NCBI GenBank assembly: GCA_040080145.1 | Contig: JBEBJA010000088.1 | Location: 1 to 52,256 of the forward strand | Length of the DNA: 52,256 nt | Reading direction: 5' to 3' | Origin: JANXVY01 sp040080145 | GTDB lineage: Bacteria; Pseudomonadota; Alphaproteobacteria; Rhizobiales; Hyphomicrobiaceae | Shown: positions 1-8,618 of the stretch, one piece after another | How the letters are laid out: each line of letters starts with the position of its first letter | Position numbering within the stretch: the first letter of the stretch is position 1 | Notes under the pieces: generated by a model | The model's database searches: none | Seen by the model: the letters and a program-made list of their open reading frames with translations, nothing else | What the model was told of the DNA's origin: nothing | Position numbers and translations under genes: made by a program

Positions 1-198
1 AAATAAACCCTTGGCGCATGGCTGGCGTCCGCTTCAGGGAGATGAAAAGCGAATTCCGCCAGAATTGTTTTTCCGCATGTGACCCCCATTTTCACCGTGC
101 TGCAAATTGGCAACGCATGTCCGCTTTGAGAGCCACACTCGGACCGTTTCATATTGACAGGGAACTTTTGCATCGATGTGCCGGCGTTGAGGCTTCGA

Positions 199-1707
199 TC
201 AGAAGCGCAACGCGCCGCGTCCGGTTACGGAGAGTGCTTTGTGATCTGCGCCGATACCTCCGTACTCCACACCGGTGCTCAGTGTCACCGACTGGCCGAG
301 GCCAAGCCCCAATCCACCCACCGCGCGACCCGACCAACCGTCGGCAATTGCCAGTGCTTCCTGGCCCGAGGGAAGCGCGAATGAGCTCGAGATGTAGTGG
401 TCGGCGTAGAGCCCGGCATACGGCACCAATGTGGTGCCAGCGGCGATCTGCCAAGACTGCAACACGCGACCGCCAAGGCTCGCCCTGCTGACCATGAACG
501 CGTTCTCGCCCTGGAGGGTCCCGAGATTGTCGATGTAGGAGCCTTGCCGTTCCCAGGCGGCAAATACCCGCGCGGACGGCTCGAAAACAGCGCTGCCGAG
601 CTGATAAGATCCCGTCAATCCTGAGGACAAAATCCAACGGTTTCCGTTGAAGGAGCCGAACGCCGTAGCCGCCGTCGCGTCGTAACCGATGGCCGAGTAA
701 GCGCCTGTCAGGTCCCAACGCAAGCTCGGTGCGATGCGCCATCCTGCATAAGCGCCTGCGGTCCAACCATCGCCCTTCAGAGTTCCGATGAGTGAGCGGA
801 CGTCGTAATCGAACCATTCATAACCGCCAAGAACGCCGGCGACGAAGTTGCGTGAGAAGCGATAGCCGATGCCGAACGTGGAATTGACCTGATCGCCAGC
901 GAAGCTGCCGCCGGCAGATGAGCGGTCTATGTCGGTGTAGCGCAAGCTCGCCCACGCATTCCAGTTGCCCGTGTTGAAGCTCGTCTGCTGCGCAAAACCT
1001 TTGCTGACATCAGCACCGAGCCGCTGCCCAGGACTTGAGTGCGCTCCGCTGTCGGGGCCACCGAGGCCGCTCGCCGTCCCCAGGTTTGCGCCACCCGCCA
1101 ATCCAGCGCCAACAGAACTGCCGCCAGCTTGGCCGCTTCCCGCACTCGAGGCATTCAACGCTTCGCCGATTGCGCCGTCGGCGGCGCCGGAGATGGCAGC
1201 ACCCGAGTTCTGCGCAACGATTCGCGAGCCGAGGACCTGAACAGAACGGAGTTTCTGGCTGTCGTTGTTGGCGCTATTGCTGCCGGCAGGTGAGCAGGTG
1301 GCGGTCAAGGTTGCTGGGTCGCCCTTGGCTCCGAATACCACCCCGAGGGTCAAGTCAGCGGAGCCCGTTACCGAATAATCGAATGTCGTGAAGCCTTTGA
1401 TCCAGCTATCCAGAAGTTCATTCGTTTCCGCGTCGCTTAAAGTAAAACGTACGTCACCATAAACAGCCCCCTCGATAACGAACAAAATCTTGTCGCCAAC
1501 TGAGAAGCCGCTGATAGCGCGCTTAAAGTGACCAGAATCCACGGAACCGTTAAAGCCACCCGAATTGACCGCAGAGCATCCGGCTGAAATTGGTGCGTCC
1601 GCTCGCGCCGGTGCAGGAGCGGCCAACTCGACGGCGAGGAGTACTGCCGCTACGAGCATGGGCGTTTGCAACCTGAATTGGACCCATTGCGCTGCAATCT
1701 TAGACAT
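199..1707 (-). CDS. Autotransporter-type outer-membrane beta-barrel protein
   Basis: The 502-residue product starts with a signal peptide (hydrophobic stretch at 17-30, probable cleavage after APARA near 36). Residues 37-240 form a short Ser/Gly/Ala-rich passenger region. Residues from about 245 to the end alternate aromatic and small residues as in an autotransporter barrel, and the chain ends in ALRF with the terminal Phe expected of an outer-membrane barrel recognised by the Bam machinery. The start is preceded by CGGGAG. No catalytic motif is visible in the passenger, so an adhesin-like or structural surface role is an inference. It is a single gene, divergent from the regulator on the other strand. 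Confidence 0.75.
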   Translation of the reverse strand: MSKIAAQWVQFRLQTPMLVAAVLLAVELAAPAPARADAPISAGCSAVNSGGFNGSVDSGHFKRAISGFSVGDKILFVIEGAVYGDVRFTLSDAETNELLDSWIKGFTTFDYSVTGSADLTLGVVFGAKGDPATLTATCSPAGSNSANNDSQKLRSVQVLGSRIVAQNSGAAISGAADGAIGEALNASSAGSGQAGGSSVGAGLAGGANLGTASGLGGPDSGAHSSPGQRLGADVSKGFAQQTSFNTGNWNAWASLRYTDIDRSSAGGSFAGDQVNSTFGIGYRFSRNFVAGVLGGYEWFDYDVRSLIGTLKGDGWTAGAYAGWRIAPSLRWDLTGAYSAIGYDATAATAFGSFNGNRWILSSGLTGSYQLGSAVFEPSARVFAAWERQGSYIDNLGTLQGENAFMVSRASLGGRVLQSWQIAAGTTLVPYAGLYADHYISSSFALPSGQEALAIADGWSGRAVGGLGLGLGQSVTLSTGVEYGGIGADHKALSVTGRGALRF

Positions 1708-1946
1708 TCAATGCTCCCGTTGAAAACACACGGTTGAAAACAATCCCAAAGCCAAAGGAGGCCGGTGCCACACACGCAACCATCCACCCGCGCCGCCAAC
1801 CGCACGGTTCGGCTGTGCGCCTCATTGGCCCCGTCTTGGCCGAAACGAACTCCGTTTGGTCAAGACATCGCAAGCGCCAGAAAAGCCTGATTCGCGCCCG
1901 GTCGGTTTGTCCAAACTTGGTTAAATCTGTGAACGTCTCTTTTTCG

Positions 1947-2975
1947 ATGTTGTCCGCAGGTGACGAACCGCTCTACACAGCGGACCGCCAGCACCCGCTG
2001 CCCGGCGTTGCAACCGAGGAGGCCCCGATTTCCGTGACGTTCCGCCTCGACCGCTTCGACAGTGAATTCTCGGCTCGGACGACGCTGCAGGATTGGCAGC
2101 GGATCGTCGGATTGCGCGATCACCCGCAGTTCTTGCGCGGGGCCGGGCTGTACAATCGCGAAATCCCCGAGTTCTTTGCTGAGAGCCTGCTCATCAACAA
2201 GGTCGCGACCCAGTTCAGCCGGTTCCAGATGCTGGTATTCGCTCTGCACCTGCACGACACCGCCGACGCGACCGTTCCAACCTCAGGCCTGACGCTGTCG
2301 CGCCTGCAGGGGCTTTGCCGCACGCACAAACTCGCCAGTGCGGGCGCGGTGGCCACTTTCCTCAGCATTTTGTTGGTGGCTGGTTATGCGACAGCGCAGC
2401 GCCATCGCGAAGACGGGCGCACGGTGCATCTGGTGCTGACGGAAGATTTCGTCGCAACCGTCGAGCGGTGGACCCGTATCGTCGTCCGCGCCGTCGATAC
2501 GATCGAGCCGGAAGGTCGGCTGGCCGAGGCGCATGTGGCGCTGCCACGCTTCGGCTGGGATCTGCGCAAGGGTTGCGCCGAGGCGCTGCTTTCCGGCTGG
2601 AAGCCCGTCGAGCCGTTTCCGGAGGTGGCGCATTTCATGGCGTCGCACGGCGGCTGGATGCTCATGGCCACGTGCATGGCCGAGACGATGCGCGCCGGCG
2701 GCGGCGAAACGATCGTGCCGGTGTCGATTGACCTGGCCGTGCTCGCCAAGCGGCTTGGCGGCTCGCGCACTCAGCTTCGCCGGTTGTTGGAGGGCGCGCA
2801 CGCCAAAGGCCTGCTCGATGCCGCCCCCGGCAACGGCCGCCACGTGCGCTTGTCGGAGAGGATGGTGGCGTCGTGGCTGACGTCGCAGGCGTCGGAACTG
2901 GCGATCTATCGGCAGGCCGGGATCGCAGCACAGCGTGCCATCGGCCGCACTTATACCAGCCCGCAGAAGTTTTGA
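1947..2975 (+). CDS. Putative winged-helix transcriptional regulator
   Basis: The frame is open from 1734, but the first 71 codons encode an Arg/Pro-rich stretch that looks non-coding, so the ATG at 1947 (342 residues) is preferred; no strong Shine-Dalgarno precedes either. The C-terminal third has a helix-turn-helix-like segment (VDLAVLAKRLGGSRTQLRRL) followed by a wing-like strand pair (GLLDAAPGNGRHVRL). A middle segment (SGLTLSRLQGLCRTHKLAS) could be a second DNA-binding helix set. The family is not recognised with certainty. The last residues (about TSPQKF) and the stop codon lie inside a dispersed palindromic repeat, so the original C-terminus may have been replaced. It is divergent from the outer-membrane barrel gene, which it could control. 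Confidence 0.6.
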   Translation: MLSAGDEPLYTADRQHPLPGVATEEAPISVTFRLDRFDSEFSARTTLQDWQRIVGLRDHPQFLRGAGLYNREIPEFFAESLLINKVATQFSRFQMLVFALHLHDTADATVPTSGLTLSRLQGLCRTHKLASAGAVATFLSILLVAGYATAQRHREDGRTVHLVLTEDFVATVERWTRIVVRAVDTIEPEGRLAEAHVALPRFGWDLRKGCAEALLSGWKPVEPFPEVAHFMASHGGWMLMATCMAETMRAGGGETIVPVSIDLAVLAKRLGGSRTQLRRLLEGAHAKGLLDAAPGNGRHVRLSERMVASWLTSQASELAIYRQAGIAAQRAIGRTYTSPQKF

Positions 2976-3139
2976 CTCTTCGTTTGGTCGTCTGCGGGCT
3001 GGTATTCTCTTTGCTTTGCGCGTCATCGCCCCGCGATGCTTCGCATCGACGCCGCGTCGATCTGAAAGATCGCCATGCGGCGATGCAACCCCACGCGCGG
3101 ATACCAAACCGCACACGTCAGTACTTATGCGGTTTGGTA
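2953..3139. repeat. Dispersed two-hairpin intergenic repeat, copy 1
   Basis: The element opens with a 14-bp stem (ATACCAGCCCGCAG at 2953-2966 pairing with 2992-3005) and closes with a second hairpin (TACCAAACCGCA pairing with TGCGGTTTGGTA, about 3102-3139). Between them is a conserved GC-rich stretch with small inverted repeats (GCGATGCTTCGCATCG). A near-identical full copy lies at 24285-24470 and its first hairpin recurs at 14795-14845. The first hairpin contains the stop codon of the regulator gene. Confidence 0.85.
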
Positions 3140-3280
3140 ATAGGTGTGACGCCAAAGCGGTGCTGGACCATCCGATGTGACGCAATAAACACGGCACGCC
3201 AGACCATCCGATGTCGCTAATATCCAAATCGGGCCCATCGCGTTGGGTCTTGAAGGTCAGGTTTTACGTGTGAAGTAGGA

Positions 3281-3360
3281 AGGGTGTAGAAGCTTCTTTG
3301 CGTATTGCGGCGGTTGGGGGGGCGGAACGGGCGGTGTAATACGCAGCGCTATTCTACCCT
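3281..3360. repeat. Large imperfect palindrome downstream of wecC
   Basis: The arms AGGGTGTAGAA (3281-3291) and TTCTACCCT (3352-3360) enclose a second pair TGCGTATT (3299-3306) and AATACGCA (3338-3345), with a G-rich loop. It sits 28 bases past the wecC stop and may act as a transcription terminator, or it may be a single copy of a mobile palindrome. The rest of 3140-3388 shows only a short direct repeat (ACCATCCGATGT, twice near 3167 and 3202). Confidence 0.5.
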
Positions 3361-3388
3361 ACGGGATTTGTTTTTTGCTGCTTGAGTG

Positions 3389-4648
3389 TCATGGGCGCCA
3401 GAGGCCGACGGTGTCGATGACGACTTTTTCGGCGATGGCTGTGGCTGGGATTTTCTTGAAGGCTGAGTGGGCGACGAGGACGGCGAGGATGTCGGCTTTC
3501 TGGATCGCTTCCTTGAGGCCTACGAGTTTGCAGTTGCCGTGGCTTGCGAGGGAGGCTGGGAGTTCGTCGATGTTGGGTTCGACGATCAGGAGTTCGTAGC
3601 TGGTGTTTCGGGCAAGCTGCTCGGCAACTTCGATGGCCGGGCTTTCGCGCATGTCGTCGAGGTCGGGCTTGTAGGACAGACCGAAGATCGCGATGGCGGG
3701 GCGCTTGAAGCGTTCGGCGCGGGCCTTGATCTGCTCGATCACGAATTCGGTTTTGTGGTCGTTGACCTCGCGGGCGGTGCGGATCAGGCGGGCGATTTTG
3801 GGCTGGGCTTCGACGATGAACCAGGGATCGACGGGGATGCAGTGGCCGCCGACGCCTGGACCGGGCTGGAGGATGTTCACGCGGGGGTGGCGGTTAGCGG
3901 AGGAAATGACGTCGTGAACGTCGATTTCGAGGTCGTGGCACAGCATCGAGAGTTCGTTGGCGAAGGCGATGTTGACGTCGCGGTAGGAGTTCTCGGCGAG
4001 CTTGGTCAGCTCGGCGGTGCGGCTGTTGGTGAGGTTTAATTCGCCGCGGCAGAAGATGCGGTAAAATTCCAAGGTGCGTTCGGCGCTTCTTATGTCCATG
4101 CCGCCGATGGAGCGCGAATTGTCGACGAGTTCGCGCAGGGTGTGGCCGGGAAGGATGCGCTCGGGGCAGTAGGAAACGAGGATGTCGGAGGCTTCCGGTT
4201 CGGTGTGGGGGAAGGTCAGGTCGGTGCGCAGGCTGGCCAGCATTTTGGCCATGTTTTCGGTGGTGCCGACGGGGGAGGTTGATTCCAGGATGACGAGGTT
4301 GCCCTTGGCGAGAACGGGGGCGATGGAGCGGAAGGCGCTCTCGACGGCGCGCAGGTCGGAGCGCTTGTCCGGCGTGATCGGCGTGGGGACGGCGATGACG
4401 AACACATCGGCGGGTTCTGGCTTCGTGACGGCCTTGAGGCGGCCTGAACCGACCGCGGCTTGGAGGATGACATCCAAGTCGGTTTCGACGATGTGGCTGC
4501 CGCCGCTGTTGATGGTCTTGACGGCTTGCTCGTTGATGTCGACGCCGATCACATTGACGCCGCGTGTGGCGATGGTGGCGGCGGTCGGCAAACCGACGTA
4601 GCCGAGGCCGATGACGGATACGGTCTGGAAAATGCTCGCAGGCTTCAT
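3389..4648 (-). CDS. wecC: UDP-N-acetyl-D-mannosamine dehydrogenase
   Basis: This NAD-dependent enzyme oxidises UDP-ManNAc to UDP-ManNAcA in two steps for surface polysaccharide synthesis. The 419-residue product has the Rossmann motif GLGYVGLP at 14-21, the central helix motif with Lys216 (ELTKLAENSYRDVNIAFANE) and the catalytic Cys270 in GPGVGGHCIPVDP. The C-terminal UDP-binding domain contains GLSYKPDLDDMRESPA. Length is normal for the UDP-glucose/UDP-ManNAc dehydrogenase family. Its ATG overlaps the stop of wecB by 4 bases, so the two are translationally coupled in the order wecB-wecC. The adjacent epimerase makes the ManNAc assignment much more likely than UDP-glucose or UDP-GlcNAc dehydrogenase. 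Confidence 0.92.
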   Translation of the reverse strand: MKPASIFQTVSVIGLGYVGLPTAATIATRGVNVIGVDINEQAVKTINSGGSHIVETDLDVILQAAVGSGRLKAVTKPEPADVFVIAVPTPITPDKRSDLRAVESAFRSIAPVLAKGNLVILESTSPVGTTENMAKMLASLRTDLTFPHTEPEASDILVSYCPERILPGHTLRELVDNSRSIGGMDIRSAERTLEFYRIFCRGELNLTNSRTAELTKLAENSYRDVNIAFANELSMLCHDLEIDVHDVISSANRHPRVNILQPGPGVGGHCIPVDPWFIVEAQPKIARLIRTAREVNDHKTEFVIEQIKARAERFKRPAIAIFGLSYKPDLDDMRESPAIEVAEQLARNTSYELLIVEPNIDELPASLASHGNCKLVGLKEAIQKADILAVLVAHSAFKKIPATAIAEKVVIDTVGLWRP

Positions 4649-5778
4649 GCAGATAGGACCTCAAGGATGCGGCGGCTGGCTTGGCCATCGCCGTAGGGAT
4701 TGTTGATGCGGCTCATGGCGGCAAAGGCCTGGGGATCGTCCAGCAGGGTCGTGGCGTGGGCGACGATGGATGCGGCGTTGGTGCCGACGAGTTTGGCGGT
4801 GCCGGCGGCGATGGCTTCGGGGCGTTCGCTGGTGTCGCGCAGGACGAGGACGGGAATGCCGAGCGAGGGTGCTTCTTCCTGGATGCCGCCGCTATCGGTC
4901 AGGATGAGGGTCGCGGCCGACATCAGGTAGACGAAGGCGGAATAGTTCTGCGGCTCGATCAGGTGGATTGCCGGGTGGTTGCCGAGGATTGCGTGGACAG
5001 GTTTGCGGACCTGGGGATTGAGGTGAACGGGGTAGACGATTTGAACGTCGCCACGGTCTGCGAGGGTTTTGAGGGCTTGGCAGATGTGCGCGAAGCCGTC
5101 GCCGAAGTTCTCGCGGCGGTGGCCGGTGACGAGGATCAGGCGCTTGGACGGATTGAGCCAGTTGAAGCGGTCGCGGAGGCGGGCTGTGAGGGCTGCGCCG
5201 GATTTGATGCTGGCGTGAGTGTGGACGAGGGTGTCGATGACCGTGTTGCCGGTGACCGTGATGGCCGCGTCGGCGATGCCTTCCGCGAGGAGATTGGCGC
5301 GGGATTGGGCGGTTGGCGGGAAGTGCTTCGTGGTGATGGCGGATATGATCTTGCGGTTGGCCTCTTCGGGCCAGGGGCTGTAGAGGTTGCCGGTGCGCAG
5401 GCCTGCTTCGACGTGGGCGACCGGGATGCGCTGATAGAAGGCTGCGAGTGCGCCACACATGGCGGTGGTGGTGTCGCCTTGCACGACGACGTAATCGGGG
5501 GCGTGGCTGGCGAGGACGGGAGCCAAGCGCTGCAAGGTGAGGGCCGTTACATCGGTGAGCCCTTTGGCGTCGTCCATGACGCGCAAGTCGATATCGGCGG
5601 TCAGTCCTAAATCAGCCAGCGTCTCGTCGAGCATCGAGCGATGCTGACCGGTTGAACACAGGCACCAGTCGATGGCGGTCTGCTGGCGCAGTTGGAAGGC
5701 GAGGCTCGCCATCTTGATGACTTCGGGCCGCGTTCCAACGATCAGGAGTAGCTTTTTGTTGGCGATGCCGGCCCCCAA
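4645..5778 (-). CDS. wecB: UDP-N-acetylglucosamine 2-epimerase (non-hydrolysing)
   Basis: The enzyme interconverts UDP-GlcNAc and UDP-ManNAc and supplies the substrate of the following dehydrogenase. The 377-residue product shows the family motifs GTRPEVIK (15-22), HVEAGLRTGN with PWPEEANRK, the TGHRRENFG loop, and the C-terminal LTDSGGIQEEAPSLGIPVLVLRDTSERPEA segment that binds the UDP group. Length matches bacterial WecB/MnaA. It is the first gene of a two-gene unit and overlaps wecC by 4 bases. No other polysaccharide genes are adjacent, so which polymer receives ManNAcA cannot be told from this window. Confidence 0.93.
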   Translation of the reverse strand: MGAGIANKKLLLIVGTRPEVIKMASLAFQLRQQTAIDWCLCSTGQHRSMLDETLADLGLTADIDLRVMDDAKGLTDVTALTLQRLAPVLASHAPDYVVVQGDTTTAMCGALAAFYQRIPVAHVEAGLRTGNLYSPWPEEANRKIISAITTKHFPPTAQSRANLLAEGIADAAITVTGNTVIDTLVHTHASIKSGAALTARLRDRFNWLNPSKRLILVTGHRRENFGDGFAHICQALKTLADRGDVQIVYPVHLNPQVRKPVHAILGNHPAIHLIEPQNYSAFVYLMSAATLILTDSGGIQEEAPSLGIPVLVLRDTSERPEAIAAGTAKLVGTNAASIVAHATTLLDDPQAFAAMSRINNPYGDGQASRRILEVLSA

Positions 5779-5884
5779 GGTTTTCCGCCCGGACTTGATG
5801 TCCCCTGACGGAGAGTTGTCCTATGGAGGCGTACCCTAGCTGCAGGCGACGTTCAATCGAACAGGAGGATTTGCCGCGGATTAG

Positions 5885-6184
5885 CTATGAGGTCTCGAAA
5901 GTGGTCGCGTGTGTGGGGCGCGGTTTGCTTGAAAATCGGGTTGATCGTGAAGGTTGCCAGCCGAGACCGCATTCGGGGCAAATGTAGGTCGCGCGGGCAT
6001 GTGCGGCAGATGCGGGCCCGCCGTCGGTGTCAGGGATCAGCGATACCGGTGCGTGGCCGGTGGGCGGGTTGCAGAAGTGGGGCATGGTCAGTGTCCGCTC
6101 AAGCCGGTCGAGCAGACTGGCGAACACGCCGTAAAGTGGTGAACTGCCGGTTCGACGGCGCATTGCGAAATTTTGAAAGGCCAT
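5885..6184 (-). CDS. Small protein with a CPECG motif
   Basis: This 99-residue protein is not recognised. The ATG at 6184 is preferred because GGAGGG lies about 8 bases upstream; an in-frame ATG at 6223 would add 13 residues. It contains a CPECG half-zinc-ribbon near the C-terminus (TYICPECGLGWQPS) and a single Cys about 30 residues earlier (PHFCNPP), so metal binding would need extra ligands or a dimer. The N-terminal half is basic with a short amphipathic segment (LYGVFASLLDRLERTL). It lies alone between wecB and the Mrp gene. Function unknown; the good ribosome binding site supports translation. Confidence 0.55.
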   Translation of the reverse strand: MAFQNFAMRRRTGSSPLYGVFASLLDRLERTLTMPHFCNPPTGHAPVSLIPDTDGGPASAAHARATYICPECGLGWQPSRSTRFSSKPRPTHATTFETS

Positions 6185-6341
6185 TCGTGTCCCTCCGAAT
6201 CGACTGTGGGGGACATGATACAATTTAAAGTTGCGCTAATGGGTGCAATTTTAGGGGTTGTGCACCTTTTGGTTGTGTCGTCGTTTCCCCGTTCTCGCTG
6301 TTCCCCGTGCCGAGAGCTTAGCGGCACAGGGTGACGGTGGG

Positions 6342-7883
6342 TCAGCTGCGGGTCAGGCCCTTGGATTCGAGCGCGGCGAGGTATTCGGCCCAACGGGCCT
6401 CTTTTTCGCGGCCAAGCTGGTCGAGGTAGGACCAGGCAAACAGGCCGGTGTTGTGGCCGTCGTCGAATACGATTTTTACGGCGTAGTTGCCGACGGGCTG
6501 CAGTTCCTTGATTTTTACACTGCGTTTTTTGCCGAGGGTGACACGCTGATCTGCGGAGTGGCCCTGGACTTCGGCGGAGGGGCTCATGACGCGGAGCATC
6601 TCGGCGGATAGCTGGTGCGTTTCGCCACCGTCCATGACAACGCTGAGCACGTCGCCAGCGGTGTTGACCGAGAGCTGGGGCGGCTTCATGCCTTTGCCGC
6701 TGACGGACAGGACTTCTGCCCATACTTTTGCGGCGATCTCGCGATAGATCTGGGCGTGGACACTATCGGGCTGGGTTGCCGTAATGGGGCGGCCGCTGTC
6801 CGAGTTGGTGCGGATGTCGATGTGGAGCGGAATGCCGCCCAGGAAAGGAAGGTCGAGCTTTTCGGCCTCGAGCTTCGCGCCGCCGTGACCGAAGATGTCT
6901 GTCTGCTCGCCGCATTTTGGGCAGATGAAGGTCGACATGTTCTCGATGATGCCAAGCACGGGAATGTCGACTTTACGGAACATATTGAGGCCCTTGCGGG
7001 CGTCGATGAGGGCAAGATCCTGGGGTGTCGAGACGATGACGGCACCTGATAGGGGAACCTGCTGGGCCATGGTAAGCTGCACATCGCCGGTGCCGGGCGG
7101 CATGTCGATGACGATCACGTCGAGGCCGCCATCGTTGCCCTCTTCCCAGGCTACTTCACGCAACATCTGGTTGAGAGCCTGCACGACCATGGGGCCGCGC
7201 CAGATAATGGGGGTGGATTCTTCGACCATGAAACCCATGGACATGACTTTGATGCCGTAGGCCTTCATTGGGCGTAGAGCCTTGCCCCCTTCGATGACTT
7301 CGGGTTTGCCGGAGAGGCCGAGGAGGCGGGGCTGTGAGGGGCCGTAAATGTCCGCGTCAAGGATGCCAACTTTGAGGCCGATGGCCTTGAGACCGAGCGC
7401 CAGATTGACGGTGGTGGTCGATTTGCCGACGCCGCCCTTGCCGGACGCCACGGCGATCAGGTGCTTGACGCCTGCGACGGCGGTGGATTTGGCAGCGGCG
7501 GGCGGGGATGAGGGTGCGCCGCGAGGGGCGGCGCCGTCGCCTGCCATGCCGCGCTCGCGGGCTTCCTTGACGCGCTTGTGTTCGGCGATGGTTGCCACAT
7601 TCGTCGCGGGGGCAGATTTTGCGGCAGCGCCCTGCTGGGCCTCGGCGGTTAATACGGCGGTGACGCCGGAAACACCTTCGATTTCGGCGACCATTTTTTC
7701 GGCGGCTTGGCGGAGCGGTTCGAGTTCGTCGGCACGGGCGGGCGGAATGGTGATCGAAAAATAGACGCGGGCGTCTTTGATGAGGATTTCGGAAACGAGG
7801 CCTAGGTCGACGATGTTGTTTTCGAGGTCTGGACCTTTGACGCGGCGCAGACGTTCCAGGACGAGGGCTTTAGTGACGGACAT
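6342..7883 (-). CDS. Mrp/ApbC-type Fe-S cluster carrier with C-terminal DUF971
   Basis: This cytosolic P-loop ATPase binds and transfers Fe-S clusters to apoproteins. The start at 7883 (513 residues) follows GGAG; an upstream ATG at 7904 lacks support. Domains in order: an N-terminal MIP18/DUF59 domain (about 1-85), an Ala/Pro linker, and the Mrp ATPase with the deviant Walker A GKGGVGKS (148-155), DMPPGTGD and the cluster-binding CPKC (Cys321, Cys324). A DUF971 domain follows (about 403-513, with FDDGHNTGLF). Plain bacterial Mrp is about 360-380 residues; this three-domain order is the one known for plant chloroplast HCF101. It stands alone, upstream of the copper-type cluster on the same strand. 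Confidence 0.9.
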   Translation of the reverse strand: MSVTKALVLERLRRVKGPDLENNIVDLGLVSEILIKDARVYFSITIPPARADELEPLRQAAEKMVAEIEGVSGVTAVLTAEAQQGAAAKSAPATNVATIAEHKRVKEARERGMAGDGAAPRGAPSSPPAAAKSTAVAGVKHLIAVASGKGGVGKSTTTVNLALGLKAIGLKVGILDADIYGPSQPRLLGLSGKPEVIEGGKALRPMKAYGIKVMSMGFMVEESTPIIWRGPMVVQALNQMLREVAWEEGNDGGLDVIVIDMPPGTGDVQLTMAQQVPLSGAVIVSTPQDLALIDARKGLNMFRKVDIPVLGIIENMSTFICPKCGEQTDIFGHGGAKLEAEKLDLPFLGGIPLHIDIRTNSDSGRPITATQPDSVHAQIYREIAAKVWAEVLSVSGKGMKPPQLSVNTAGDVLSVVMDGGETHQLSAEMLRVMSPSAEVQGHSADQRVTLGKKRSVKIKELQPVGNYAVKIVFDDGHNTGLFAWSYLDQLGREKEARWAEYLAALESKGLTRS

Positions 7884-8006
7884 GCAAGGGCTCCTTGCGG
7901 CCACGCTTTCAAGGGGCGCGCCGATTTTCGTGGGTCGTTCTAGCAGGGTCCAGGGCAGGGTGATAGAGGCCTGCAGGGACAGACGCCGATACCGGCCGAC
8001 GTGGGA

Positions 8007-8618
8007 TCAAGGGGCGGCAATGATGCGGTGCATGGCGGCGACCTGGGAATCGGGTGGCTGCTGATAGGCGATCAGGGATGCGTATTTGCCATGGCGATCC
8101 ATGAGGTAGGTGAACGTCGAATGGTTCATGGTGTAGCTGTCGCTCGTGGGGACGCGCTGCCAATAGGCGCGGTAGGCCTTTGTAACGGCTTTGATTTCGT
8201 CCATCGTACCCGTCAGTCCGACAATCTTCGGATTAAAATTTGAAAGATAGAGCTTCAACTGCTCCGGCGTATCCCGTTCCGGGTCGATTGAGACGAACAG
8301 AAAACGCATCTTCGCGGCGTTGGTGCCCAGCTTGTCAATGACCGCAGATAGCTCGAGCAACGACGTCGGGCAAACATCGGGGCAATGCGTAAAGCCGAAG
8401 AAAATTGCAAACGGCTGGCCGAGTAAGTCCTTATCGGTCAATCGCTTGCCATCATGGGTCGTCAGGGCGAACGGACCACCGATCAGGGGAACAGGTTCCG
8501 GCGCGGTCACGCGCCAGGCTGGAACCGTCACCATGGCAAGTCCAATCGAGAGAATGGCGAGCACGGAAAATCCAATCCATGCGCGCCGATTTGCTATGCT
8601 GGTCAATGCCGTTTTCAA
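8007..8618 (-). CDS. SCO1/SenC-family copper protein
   Basis: SCO proteins are membrane-anchored thioredoxin-fold proteins that deliver copper to, or reduce the CuA site of, cytochrome c oxidase. The 203-residue product has one N-terminal membrane anchor (about 14-32), the copper-binding CPDVCP (Cys79, Cys83) and the third ligand His166 in MNHSTF. These are all the residues needed for copper binding. Its ATG overlaps the stop of the PCuAC gene by 4 bases, so the two are translationally coupled. SCO plus PCuAC is a known functional pair in CuA assembly. No oxidase genes are present in the window. Confidence 0.93.
   Translation of the reverse strand: MKTALTSIANRRAWIGFSVLAILSIGLAMVTVPAWRVTAPEPVPLIGGPFALTTHDGKRLTDKDLLGQPFAIFFGFTHCPDVCPTSLLELSAVIDKLGTNAAKMRFLFVSIDPERDTPEQLKLYLSNFNPKIVGLTGTMDEIKAVTKAYRAYWQRVPTSDSYTMNHSTFTYLMDRHGKYASLIAYQQPPDSQVAAMHRIIAAP

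Noticed and set aside
1734..1946. N-terminal extension of the regulator
   Set aside because: Arg/Pro-rich with no domain and no ribosome binding site; the ATG at 1947 gives a normal protein.
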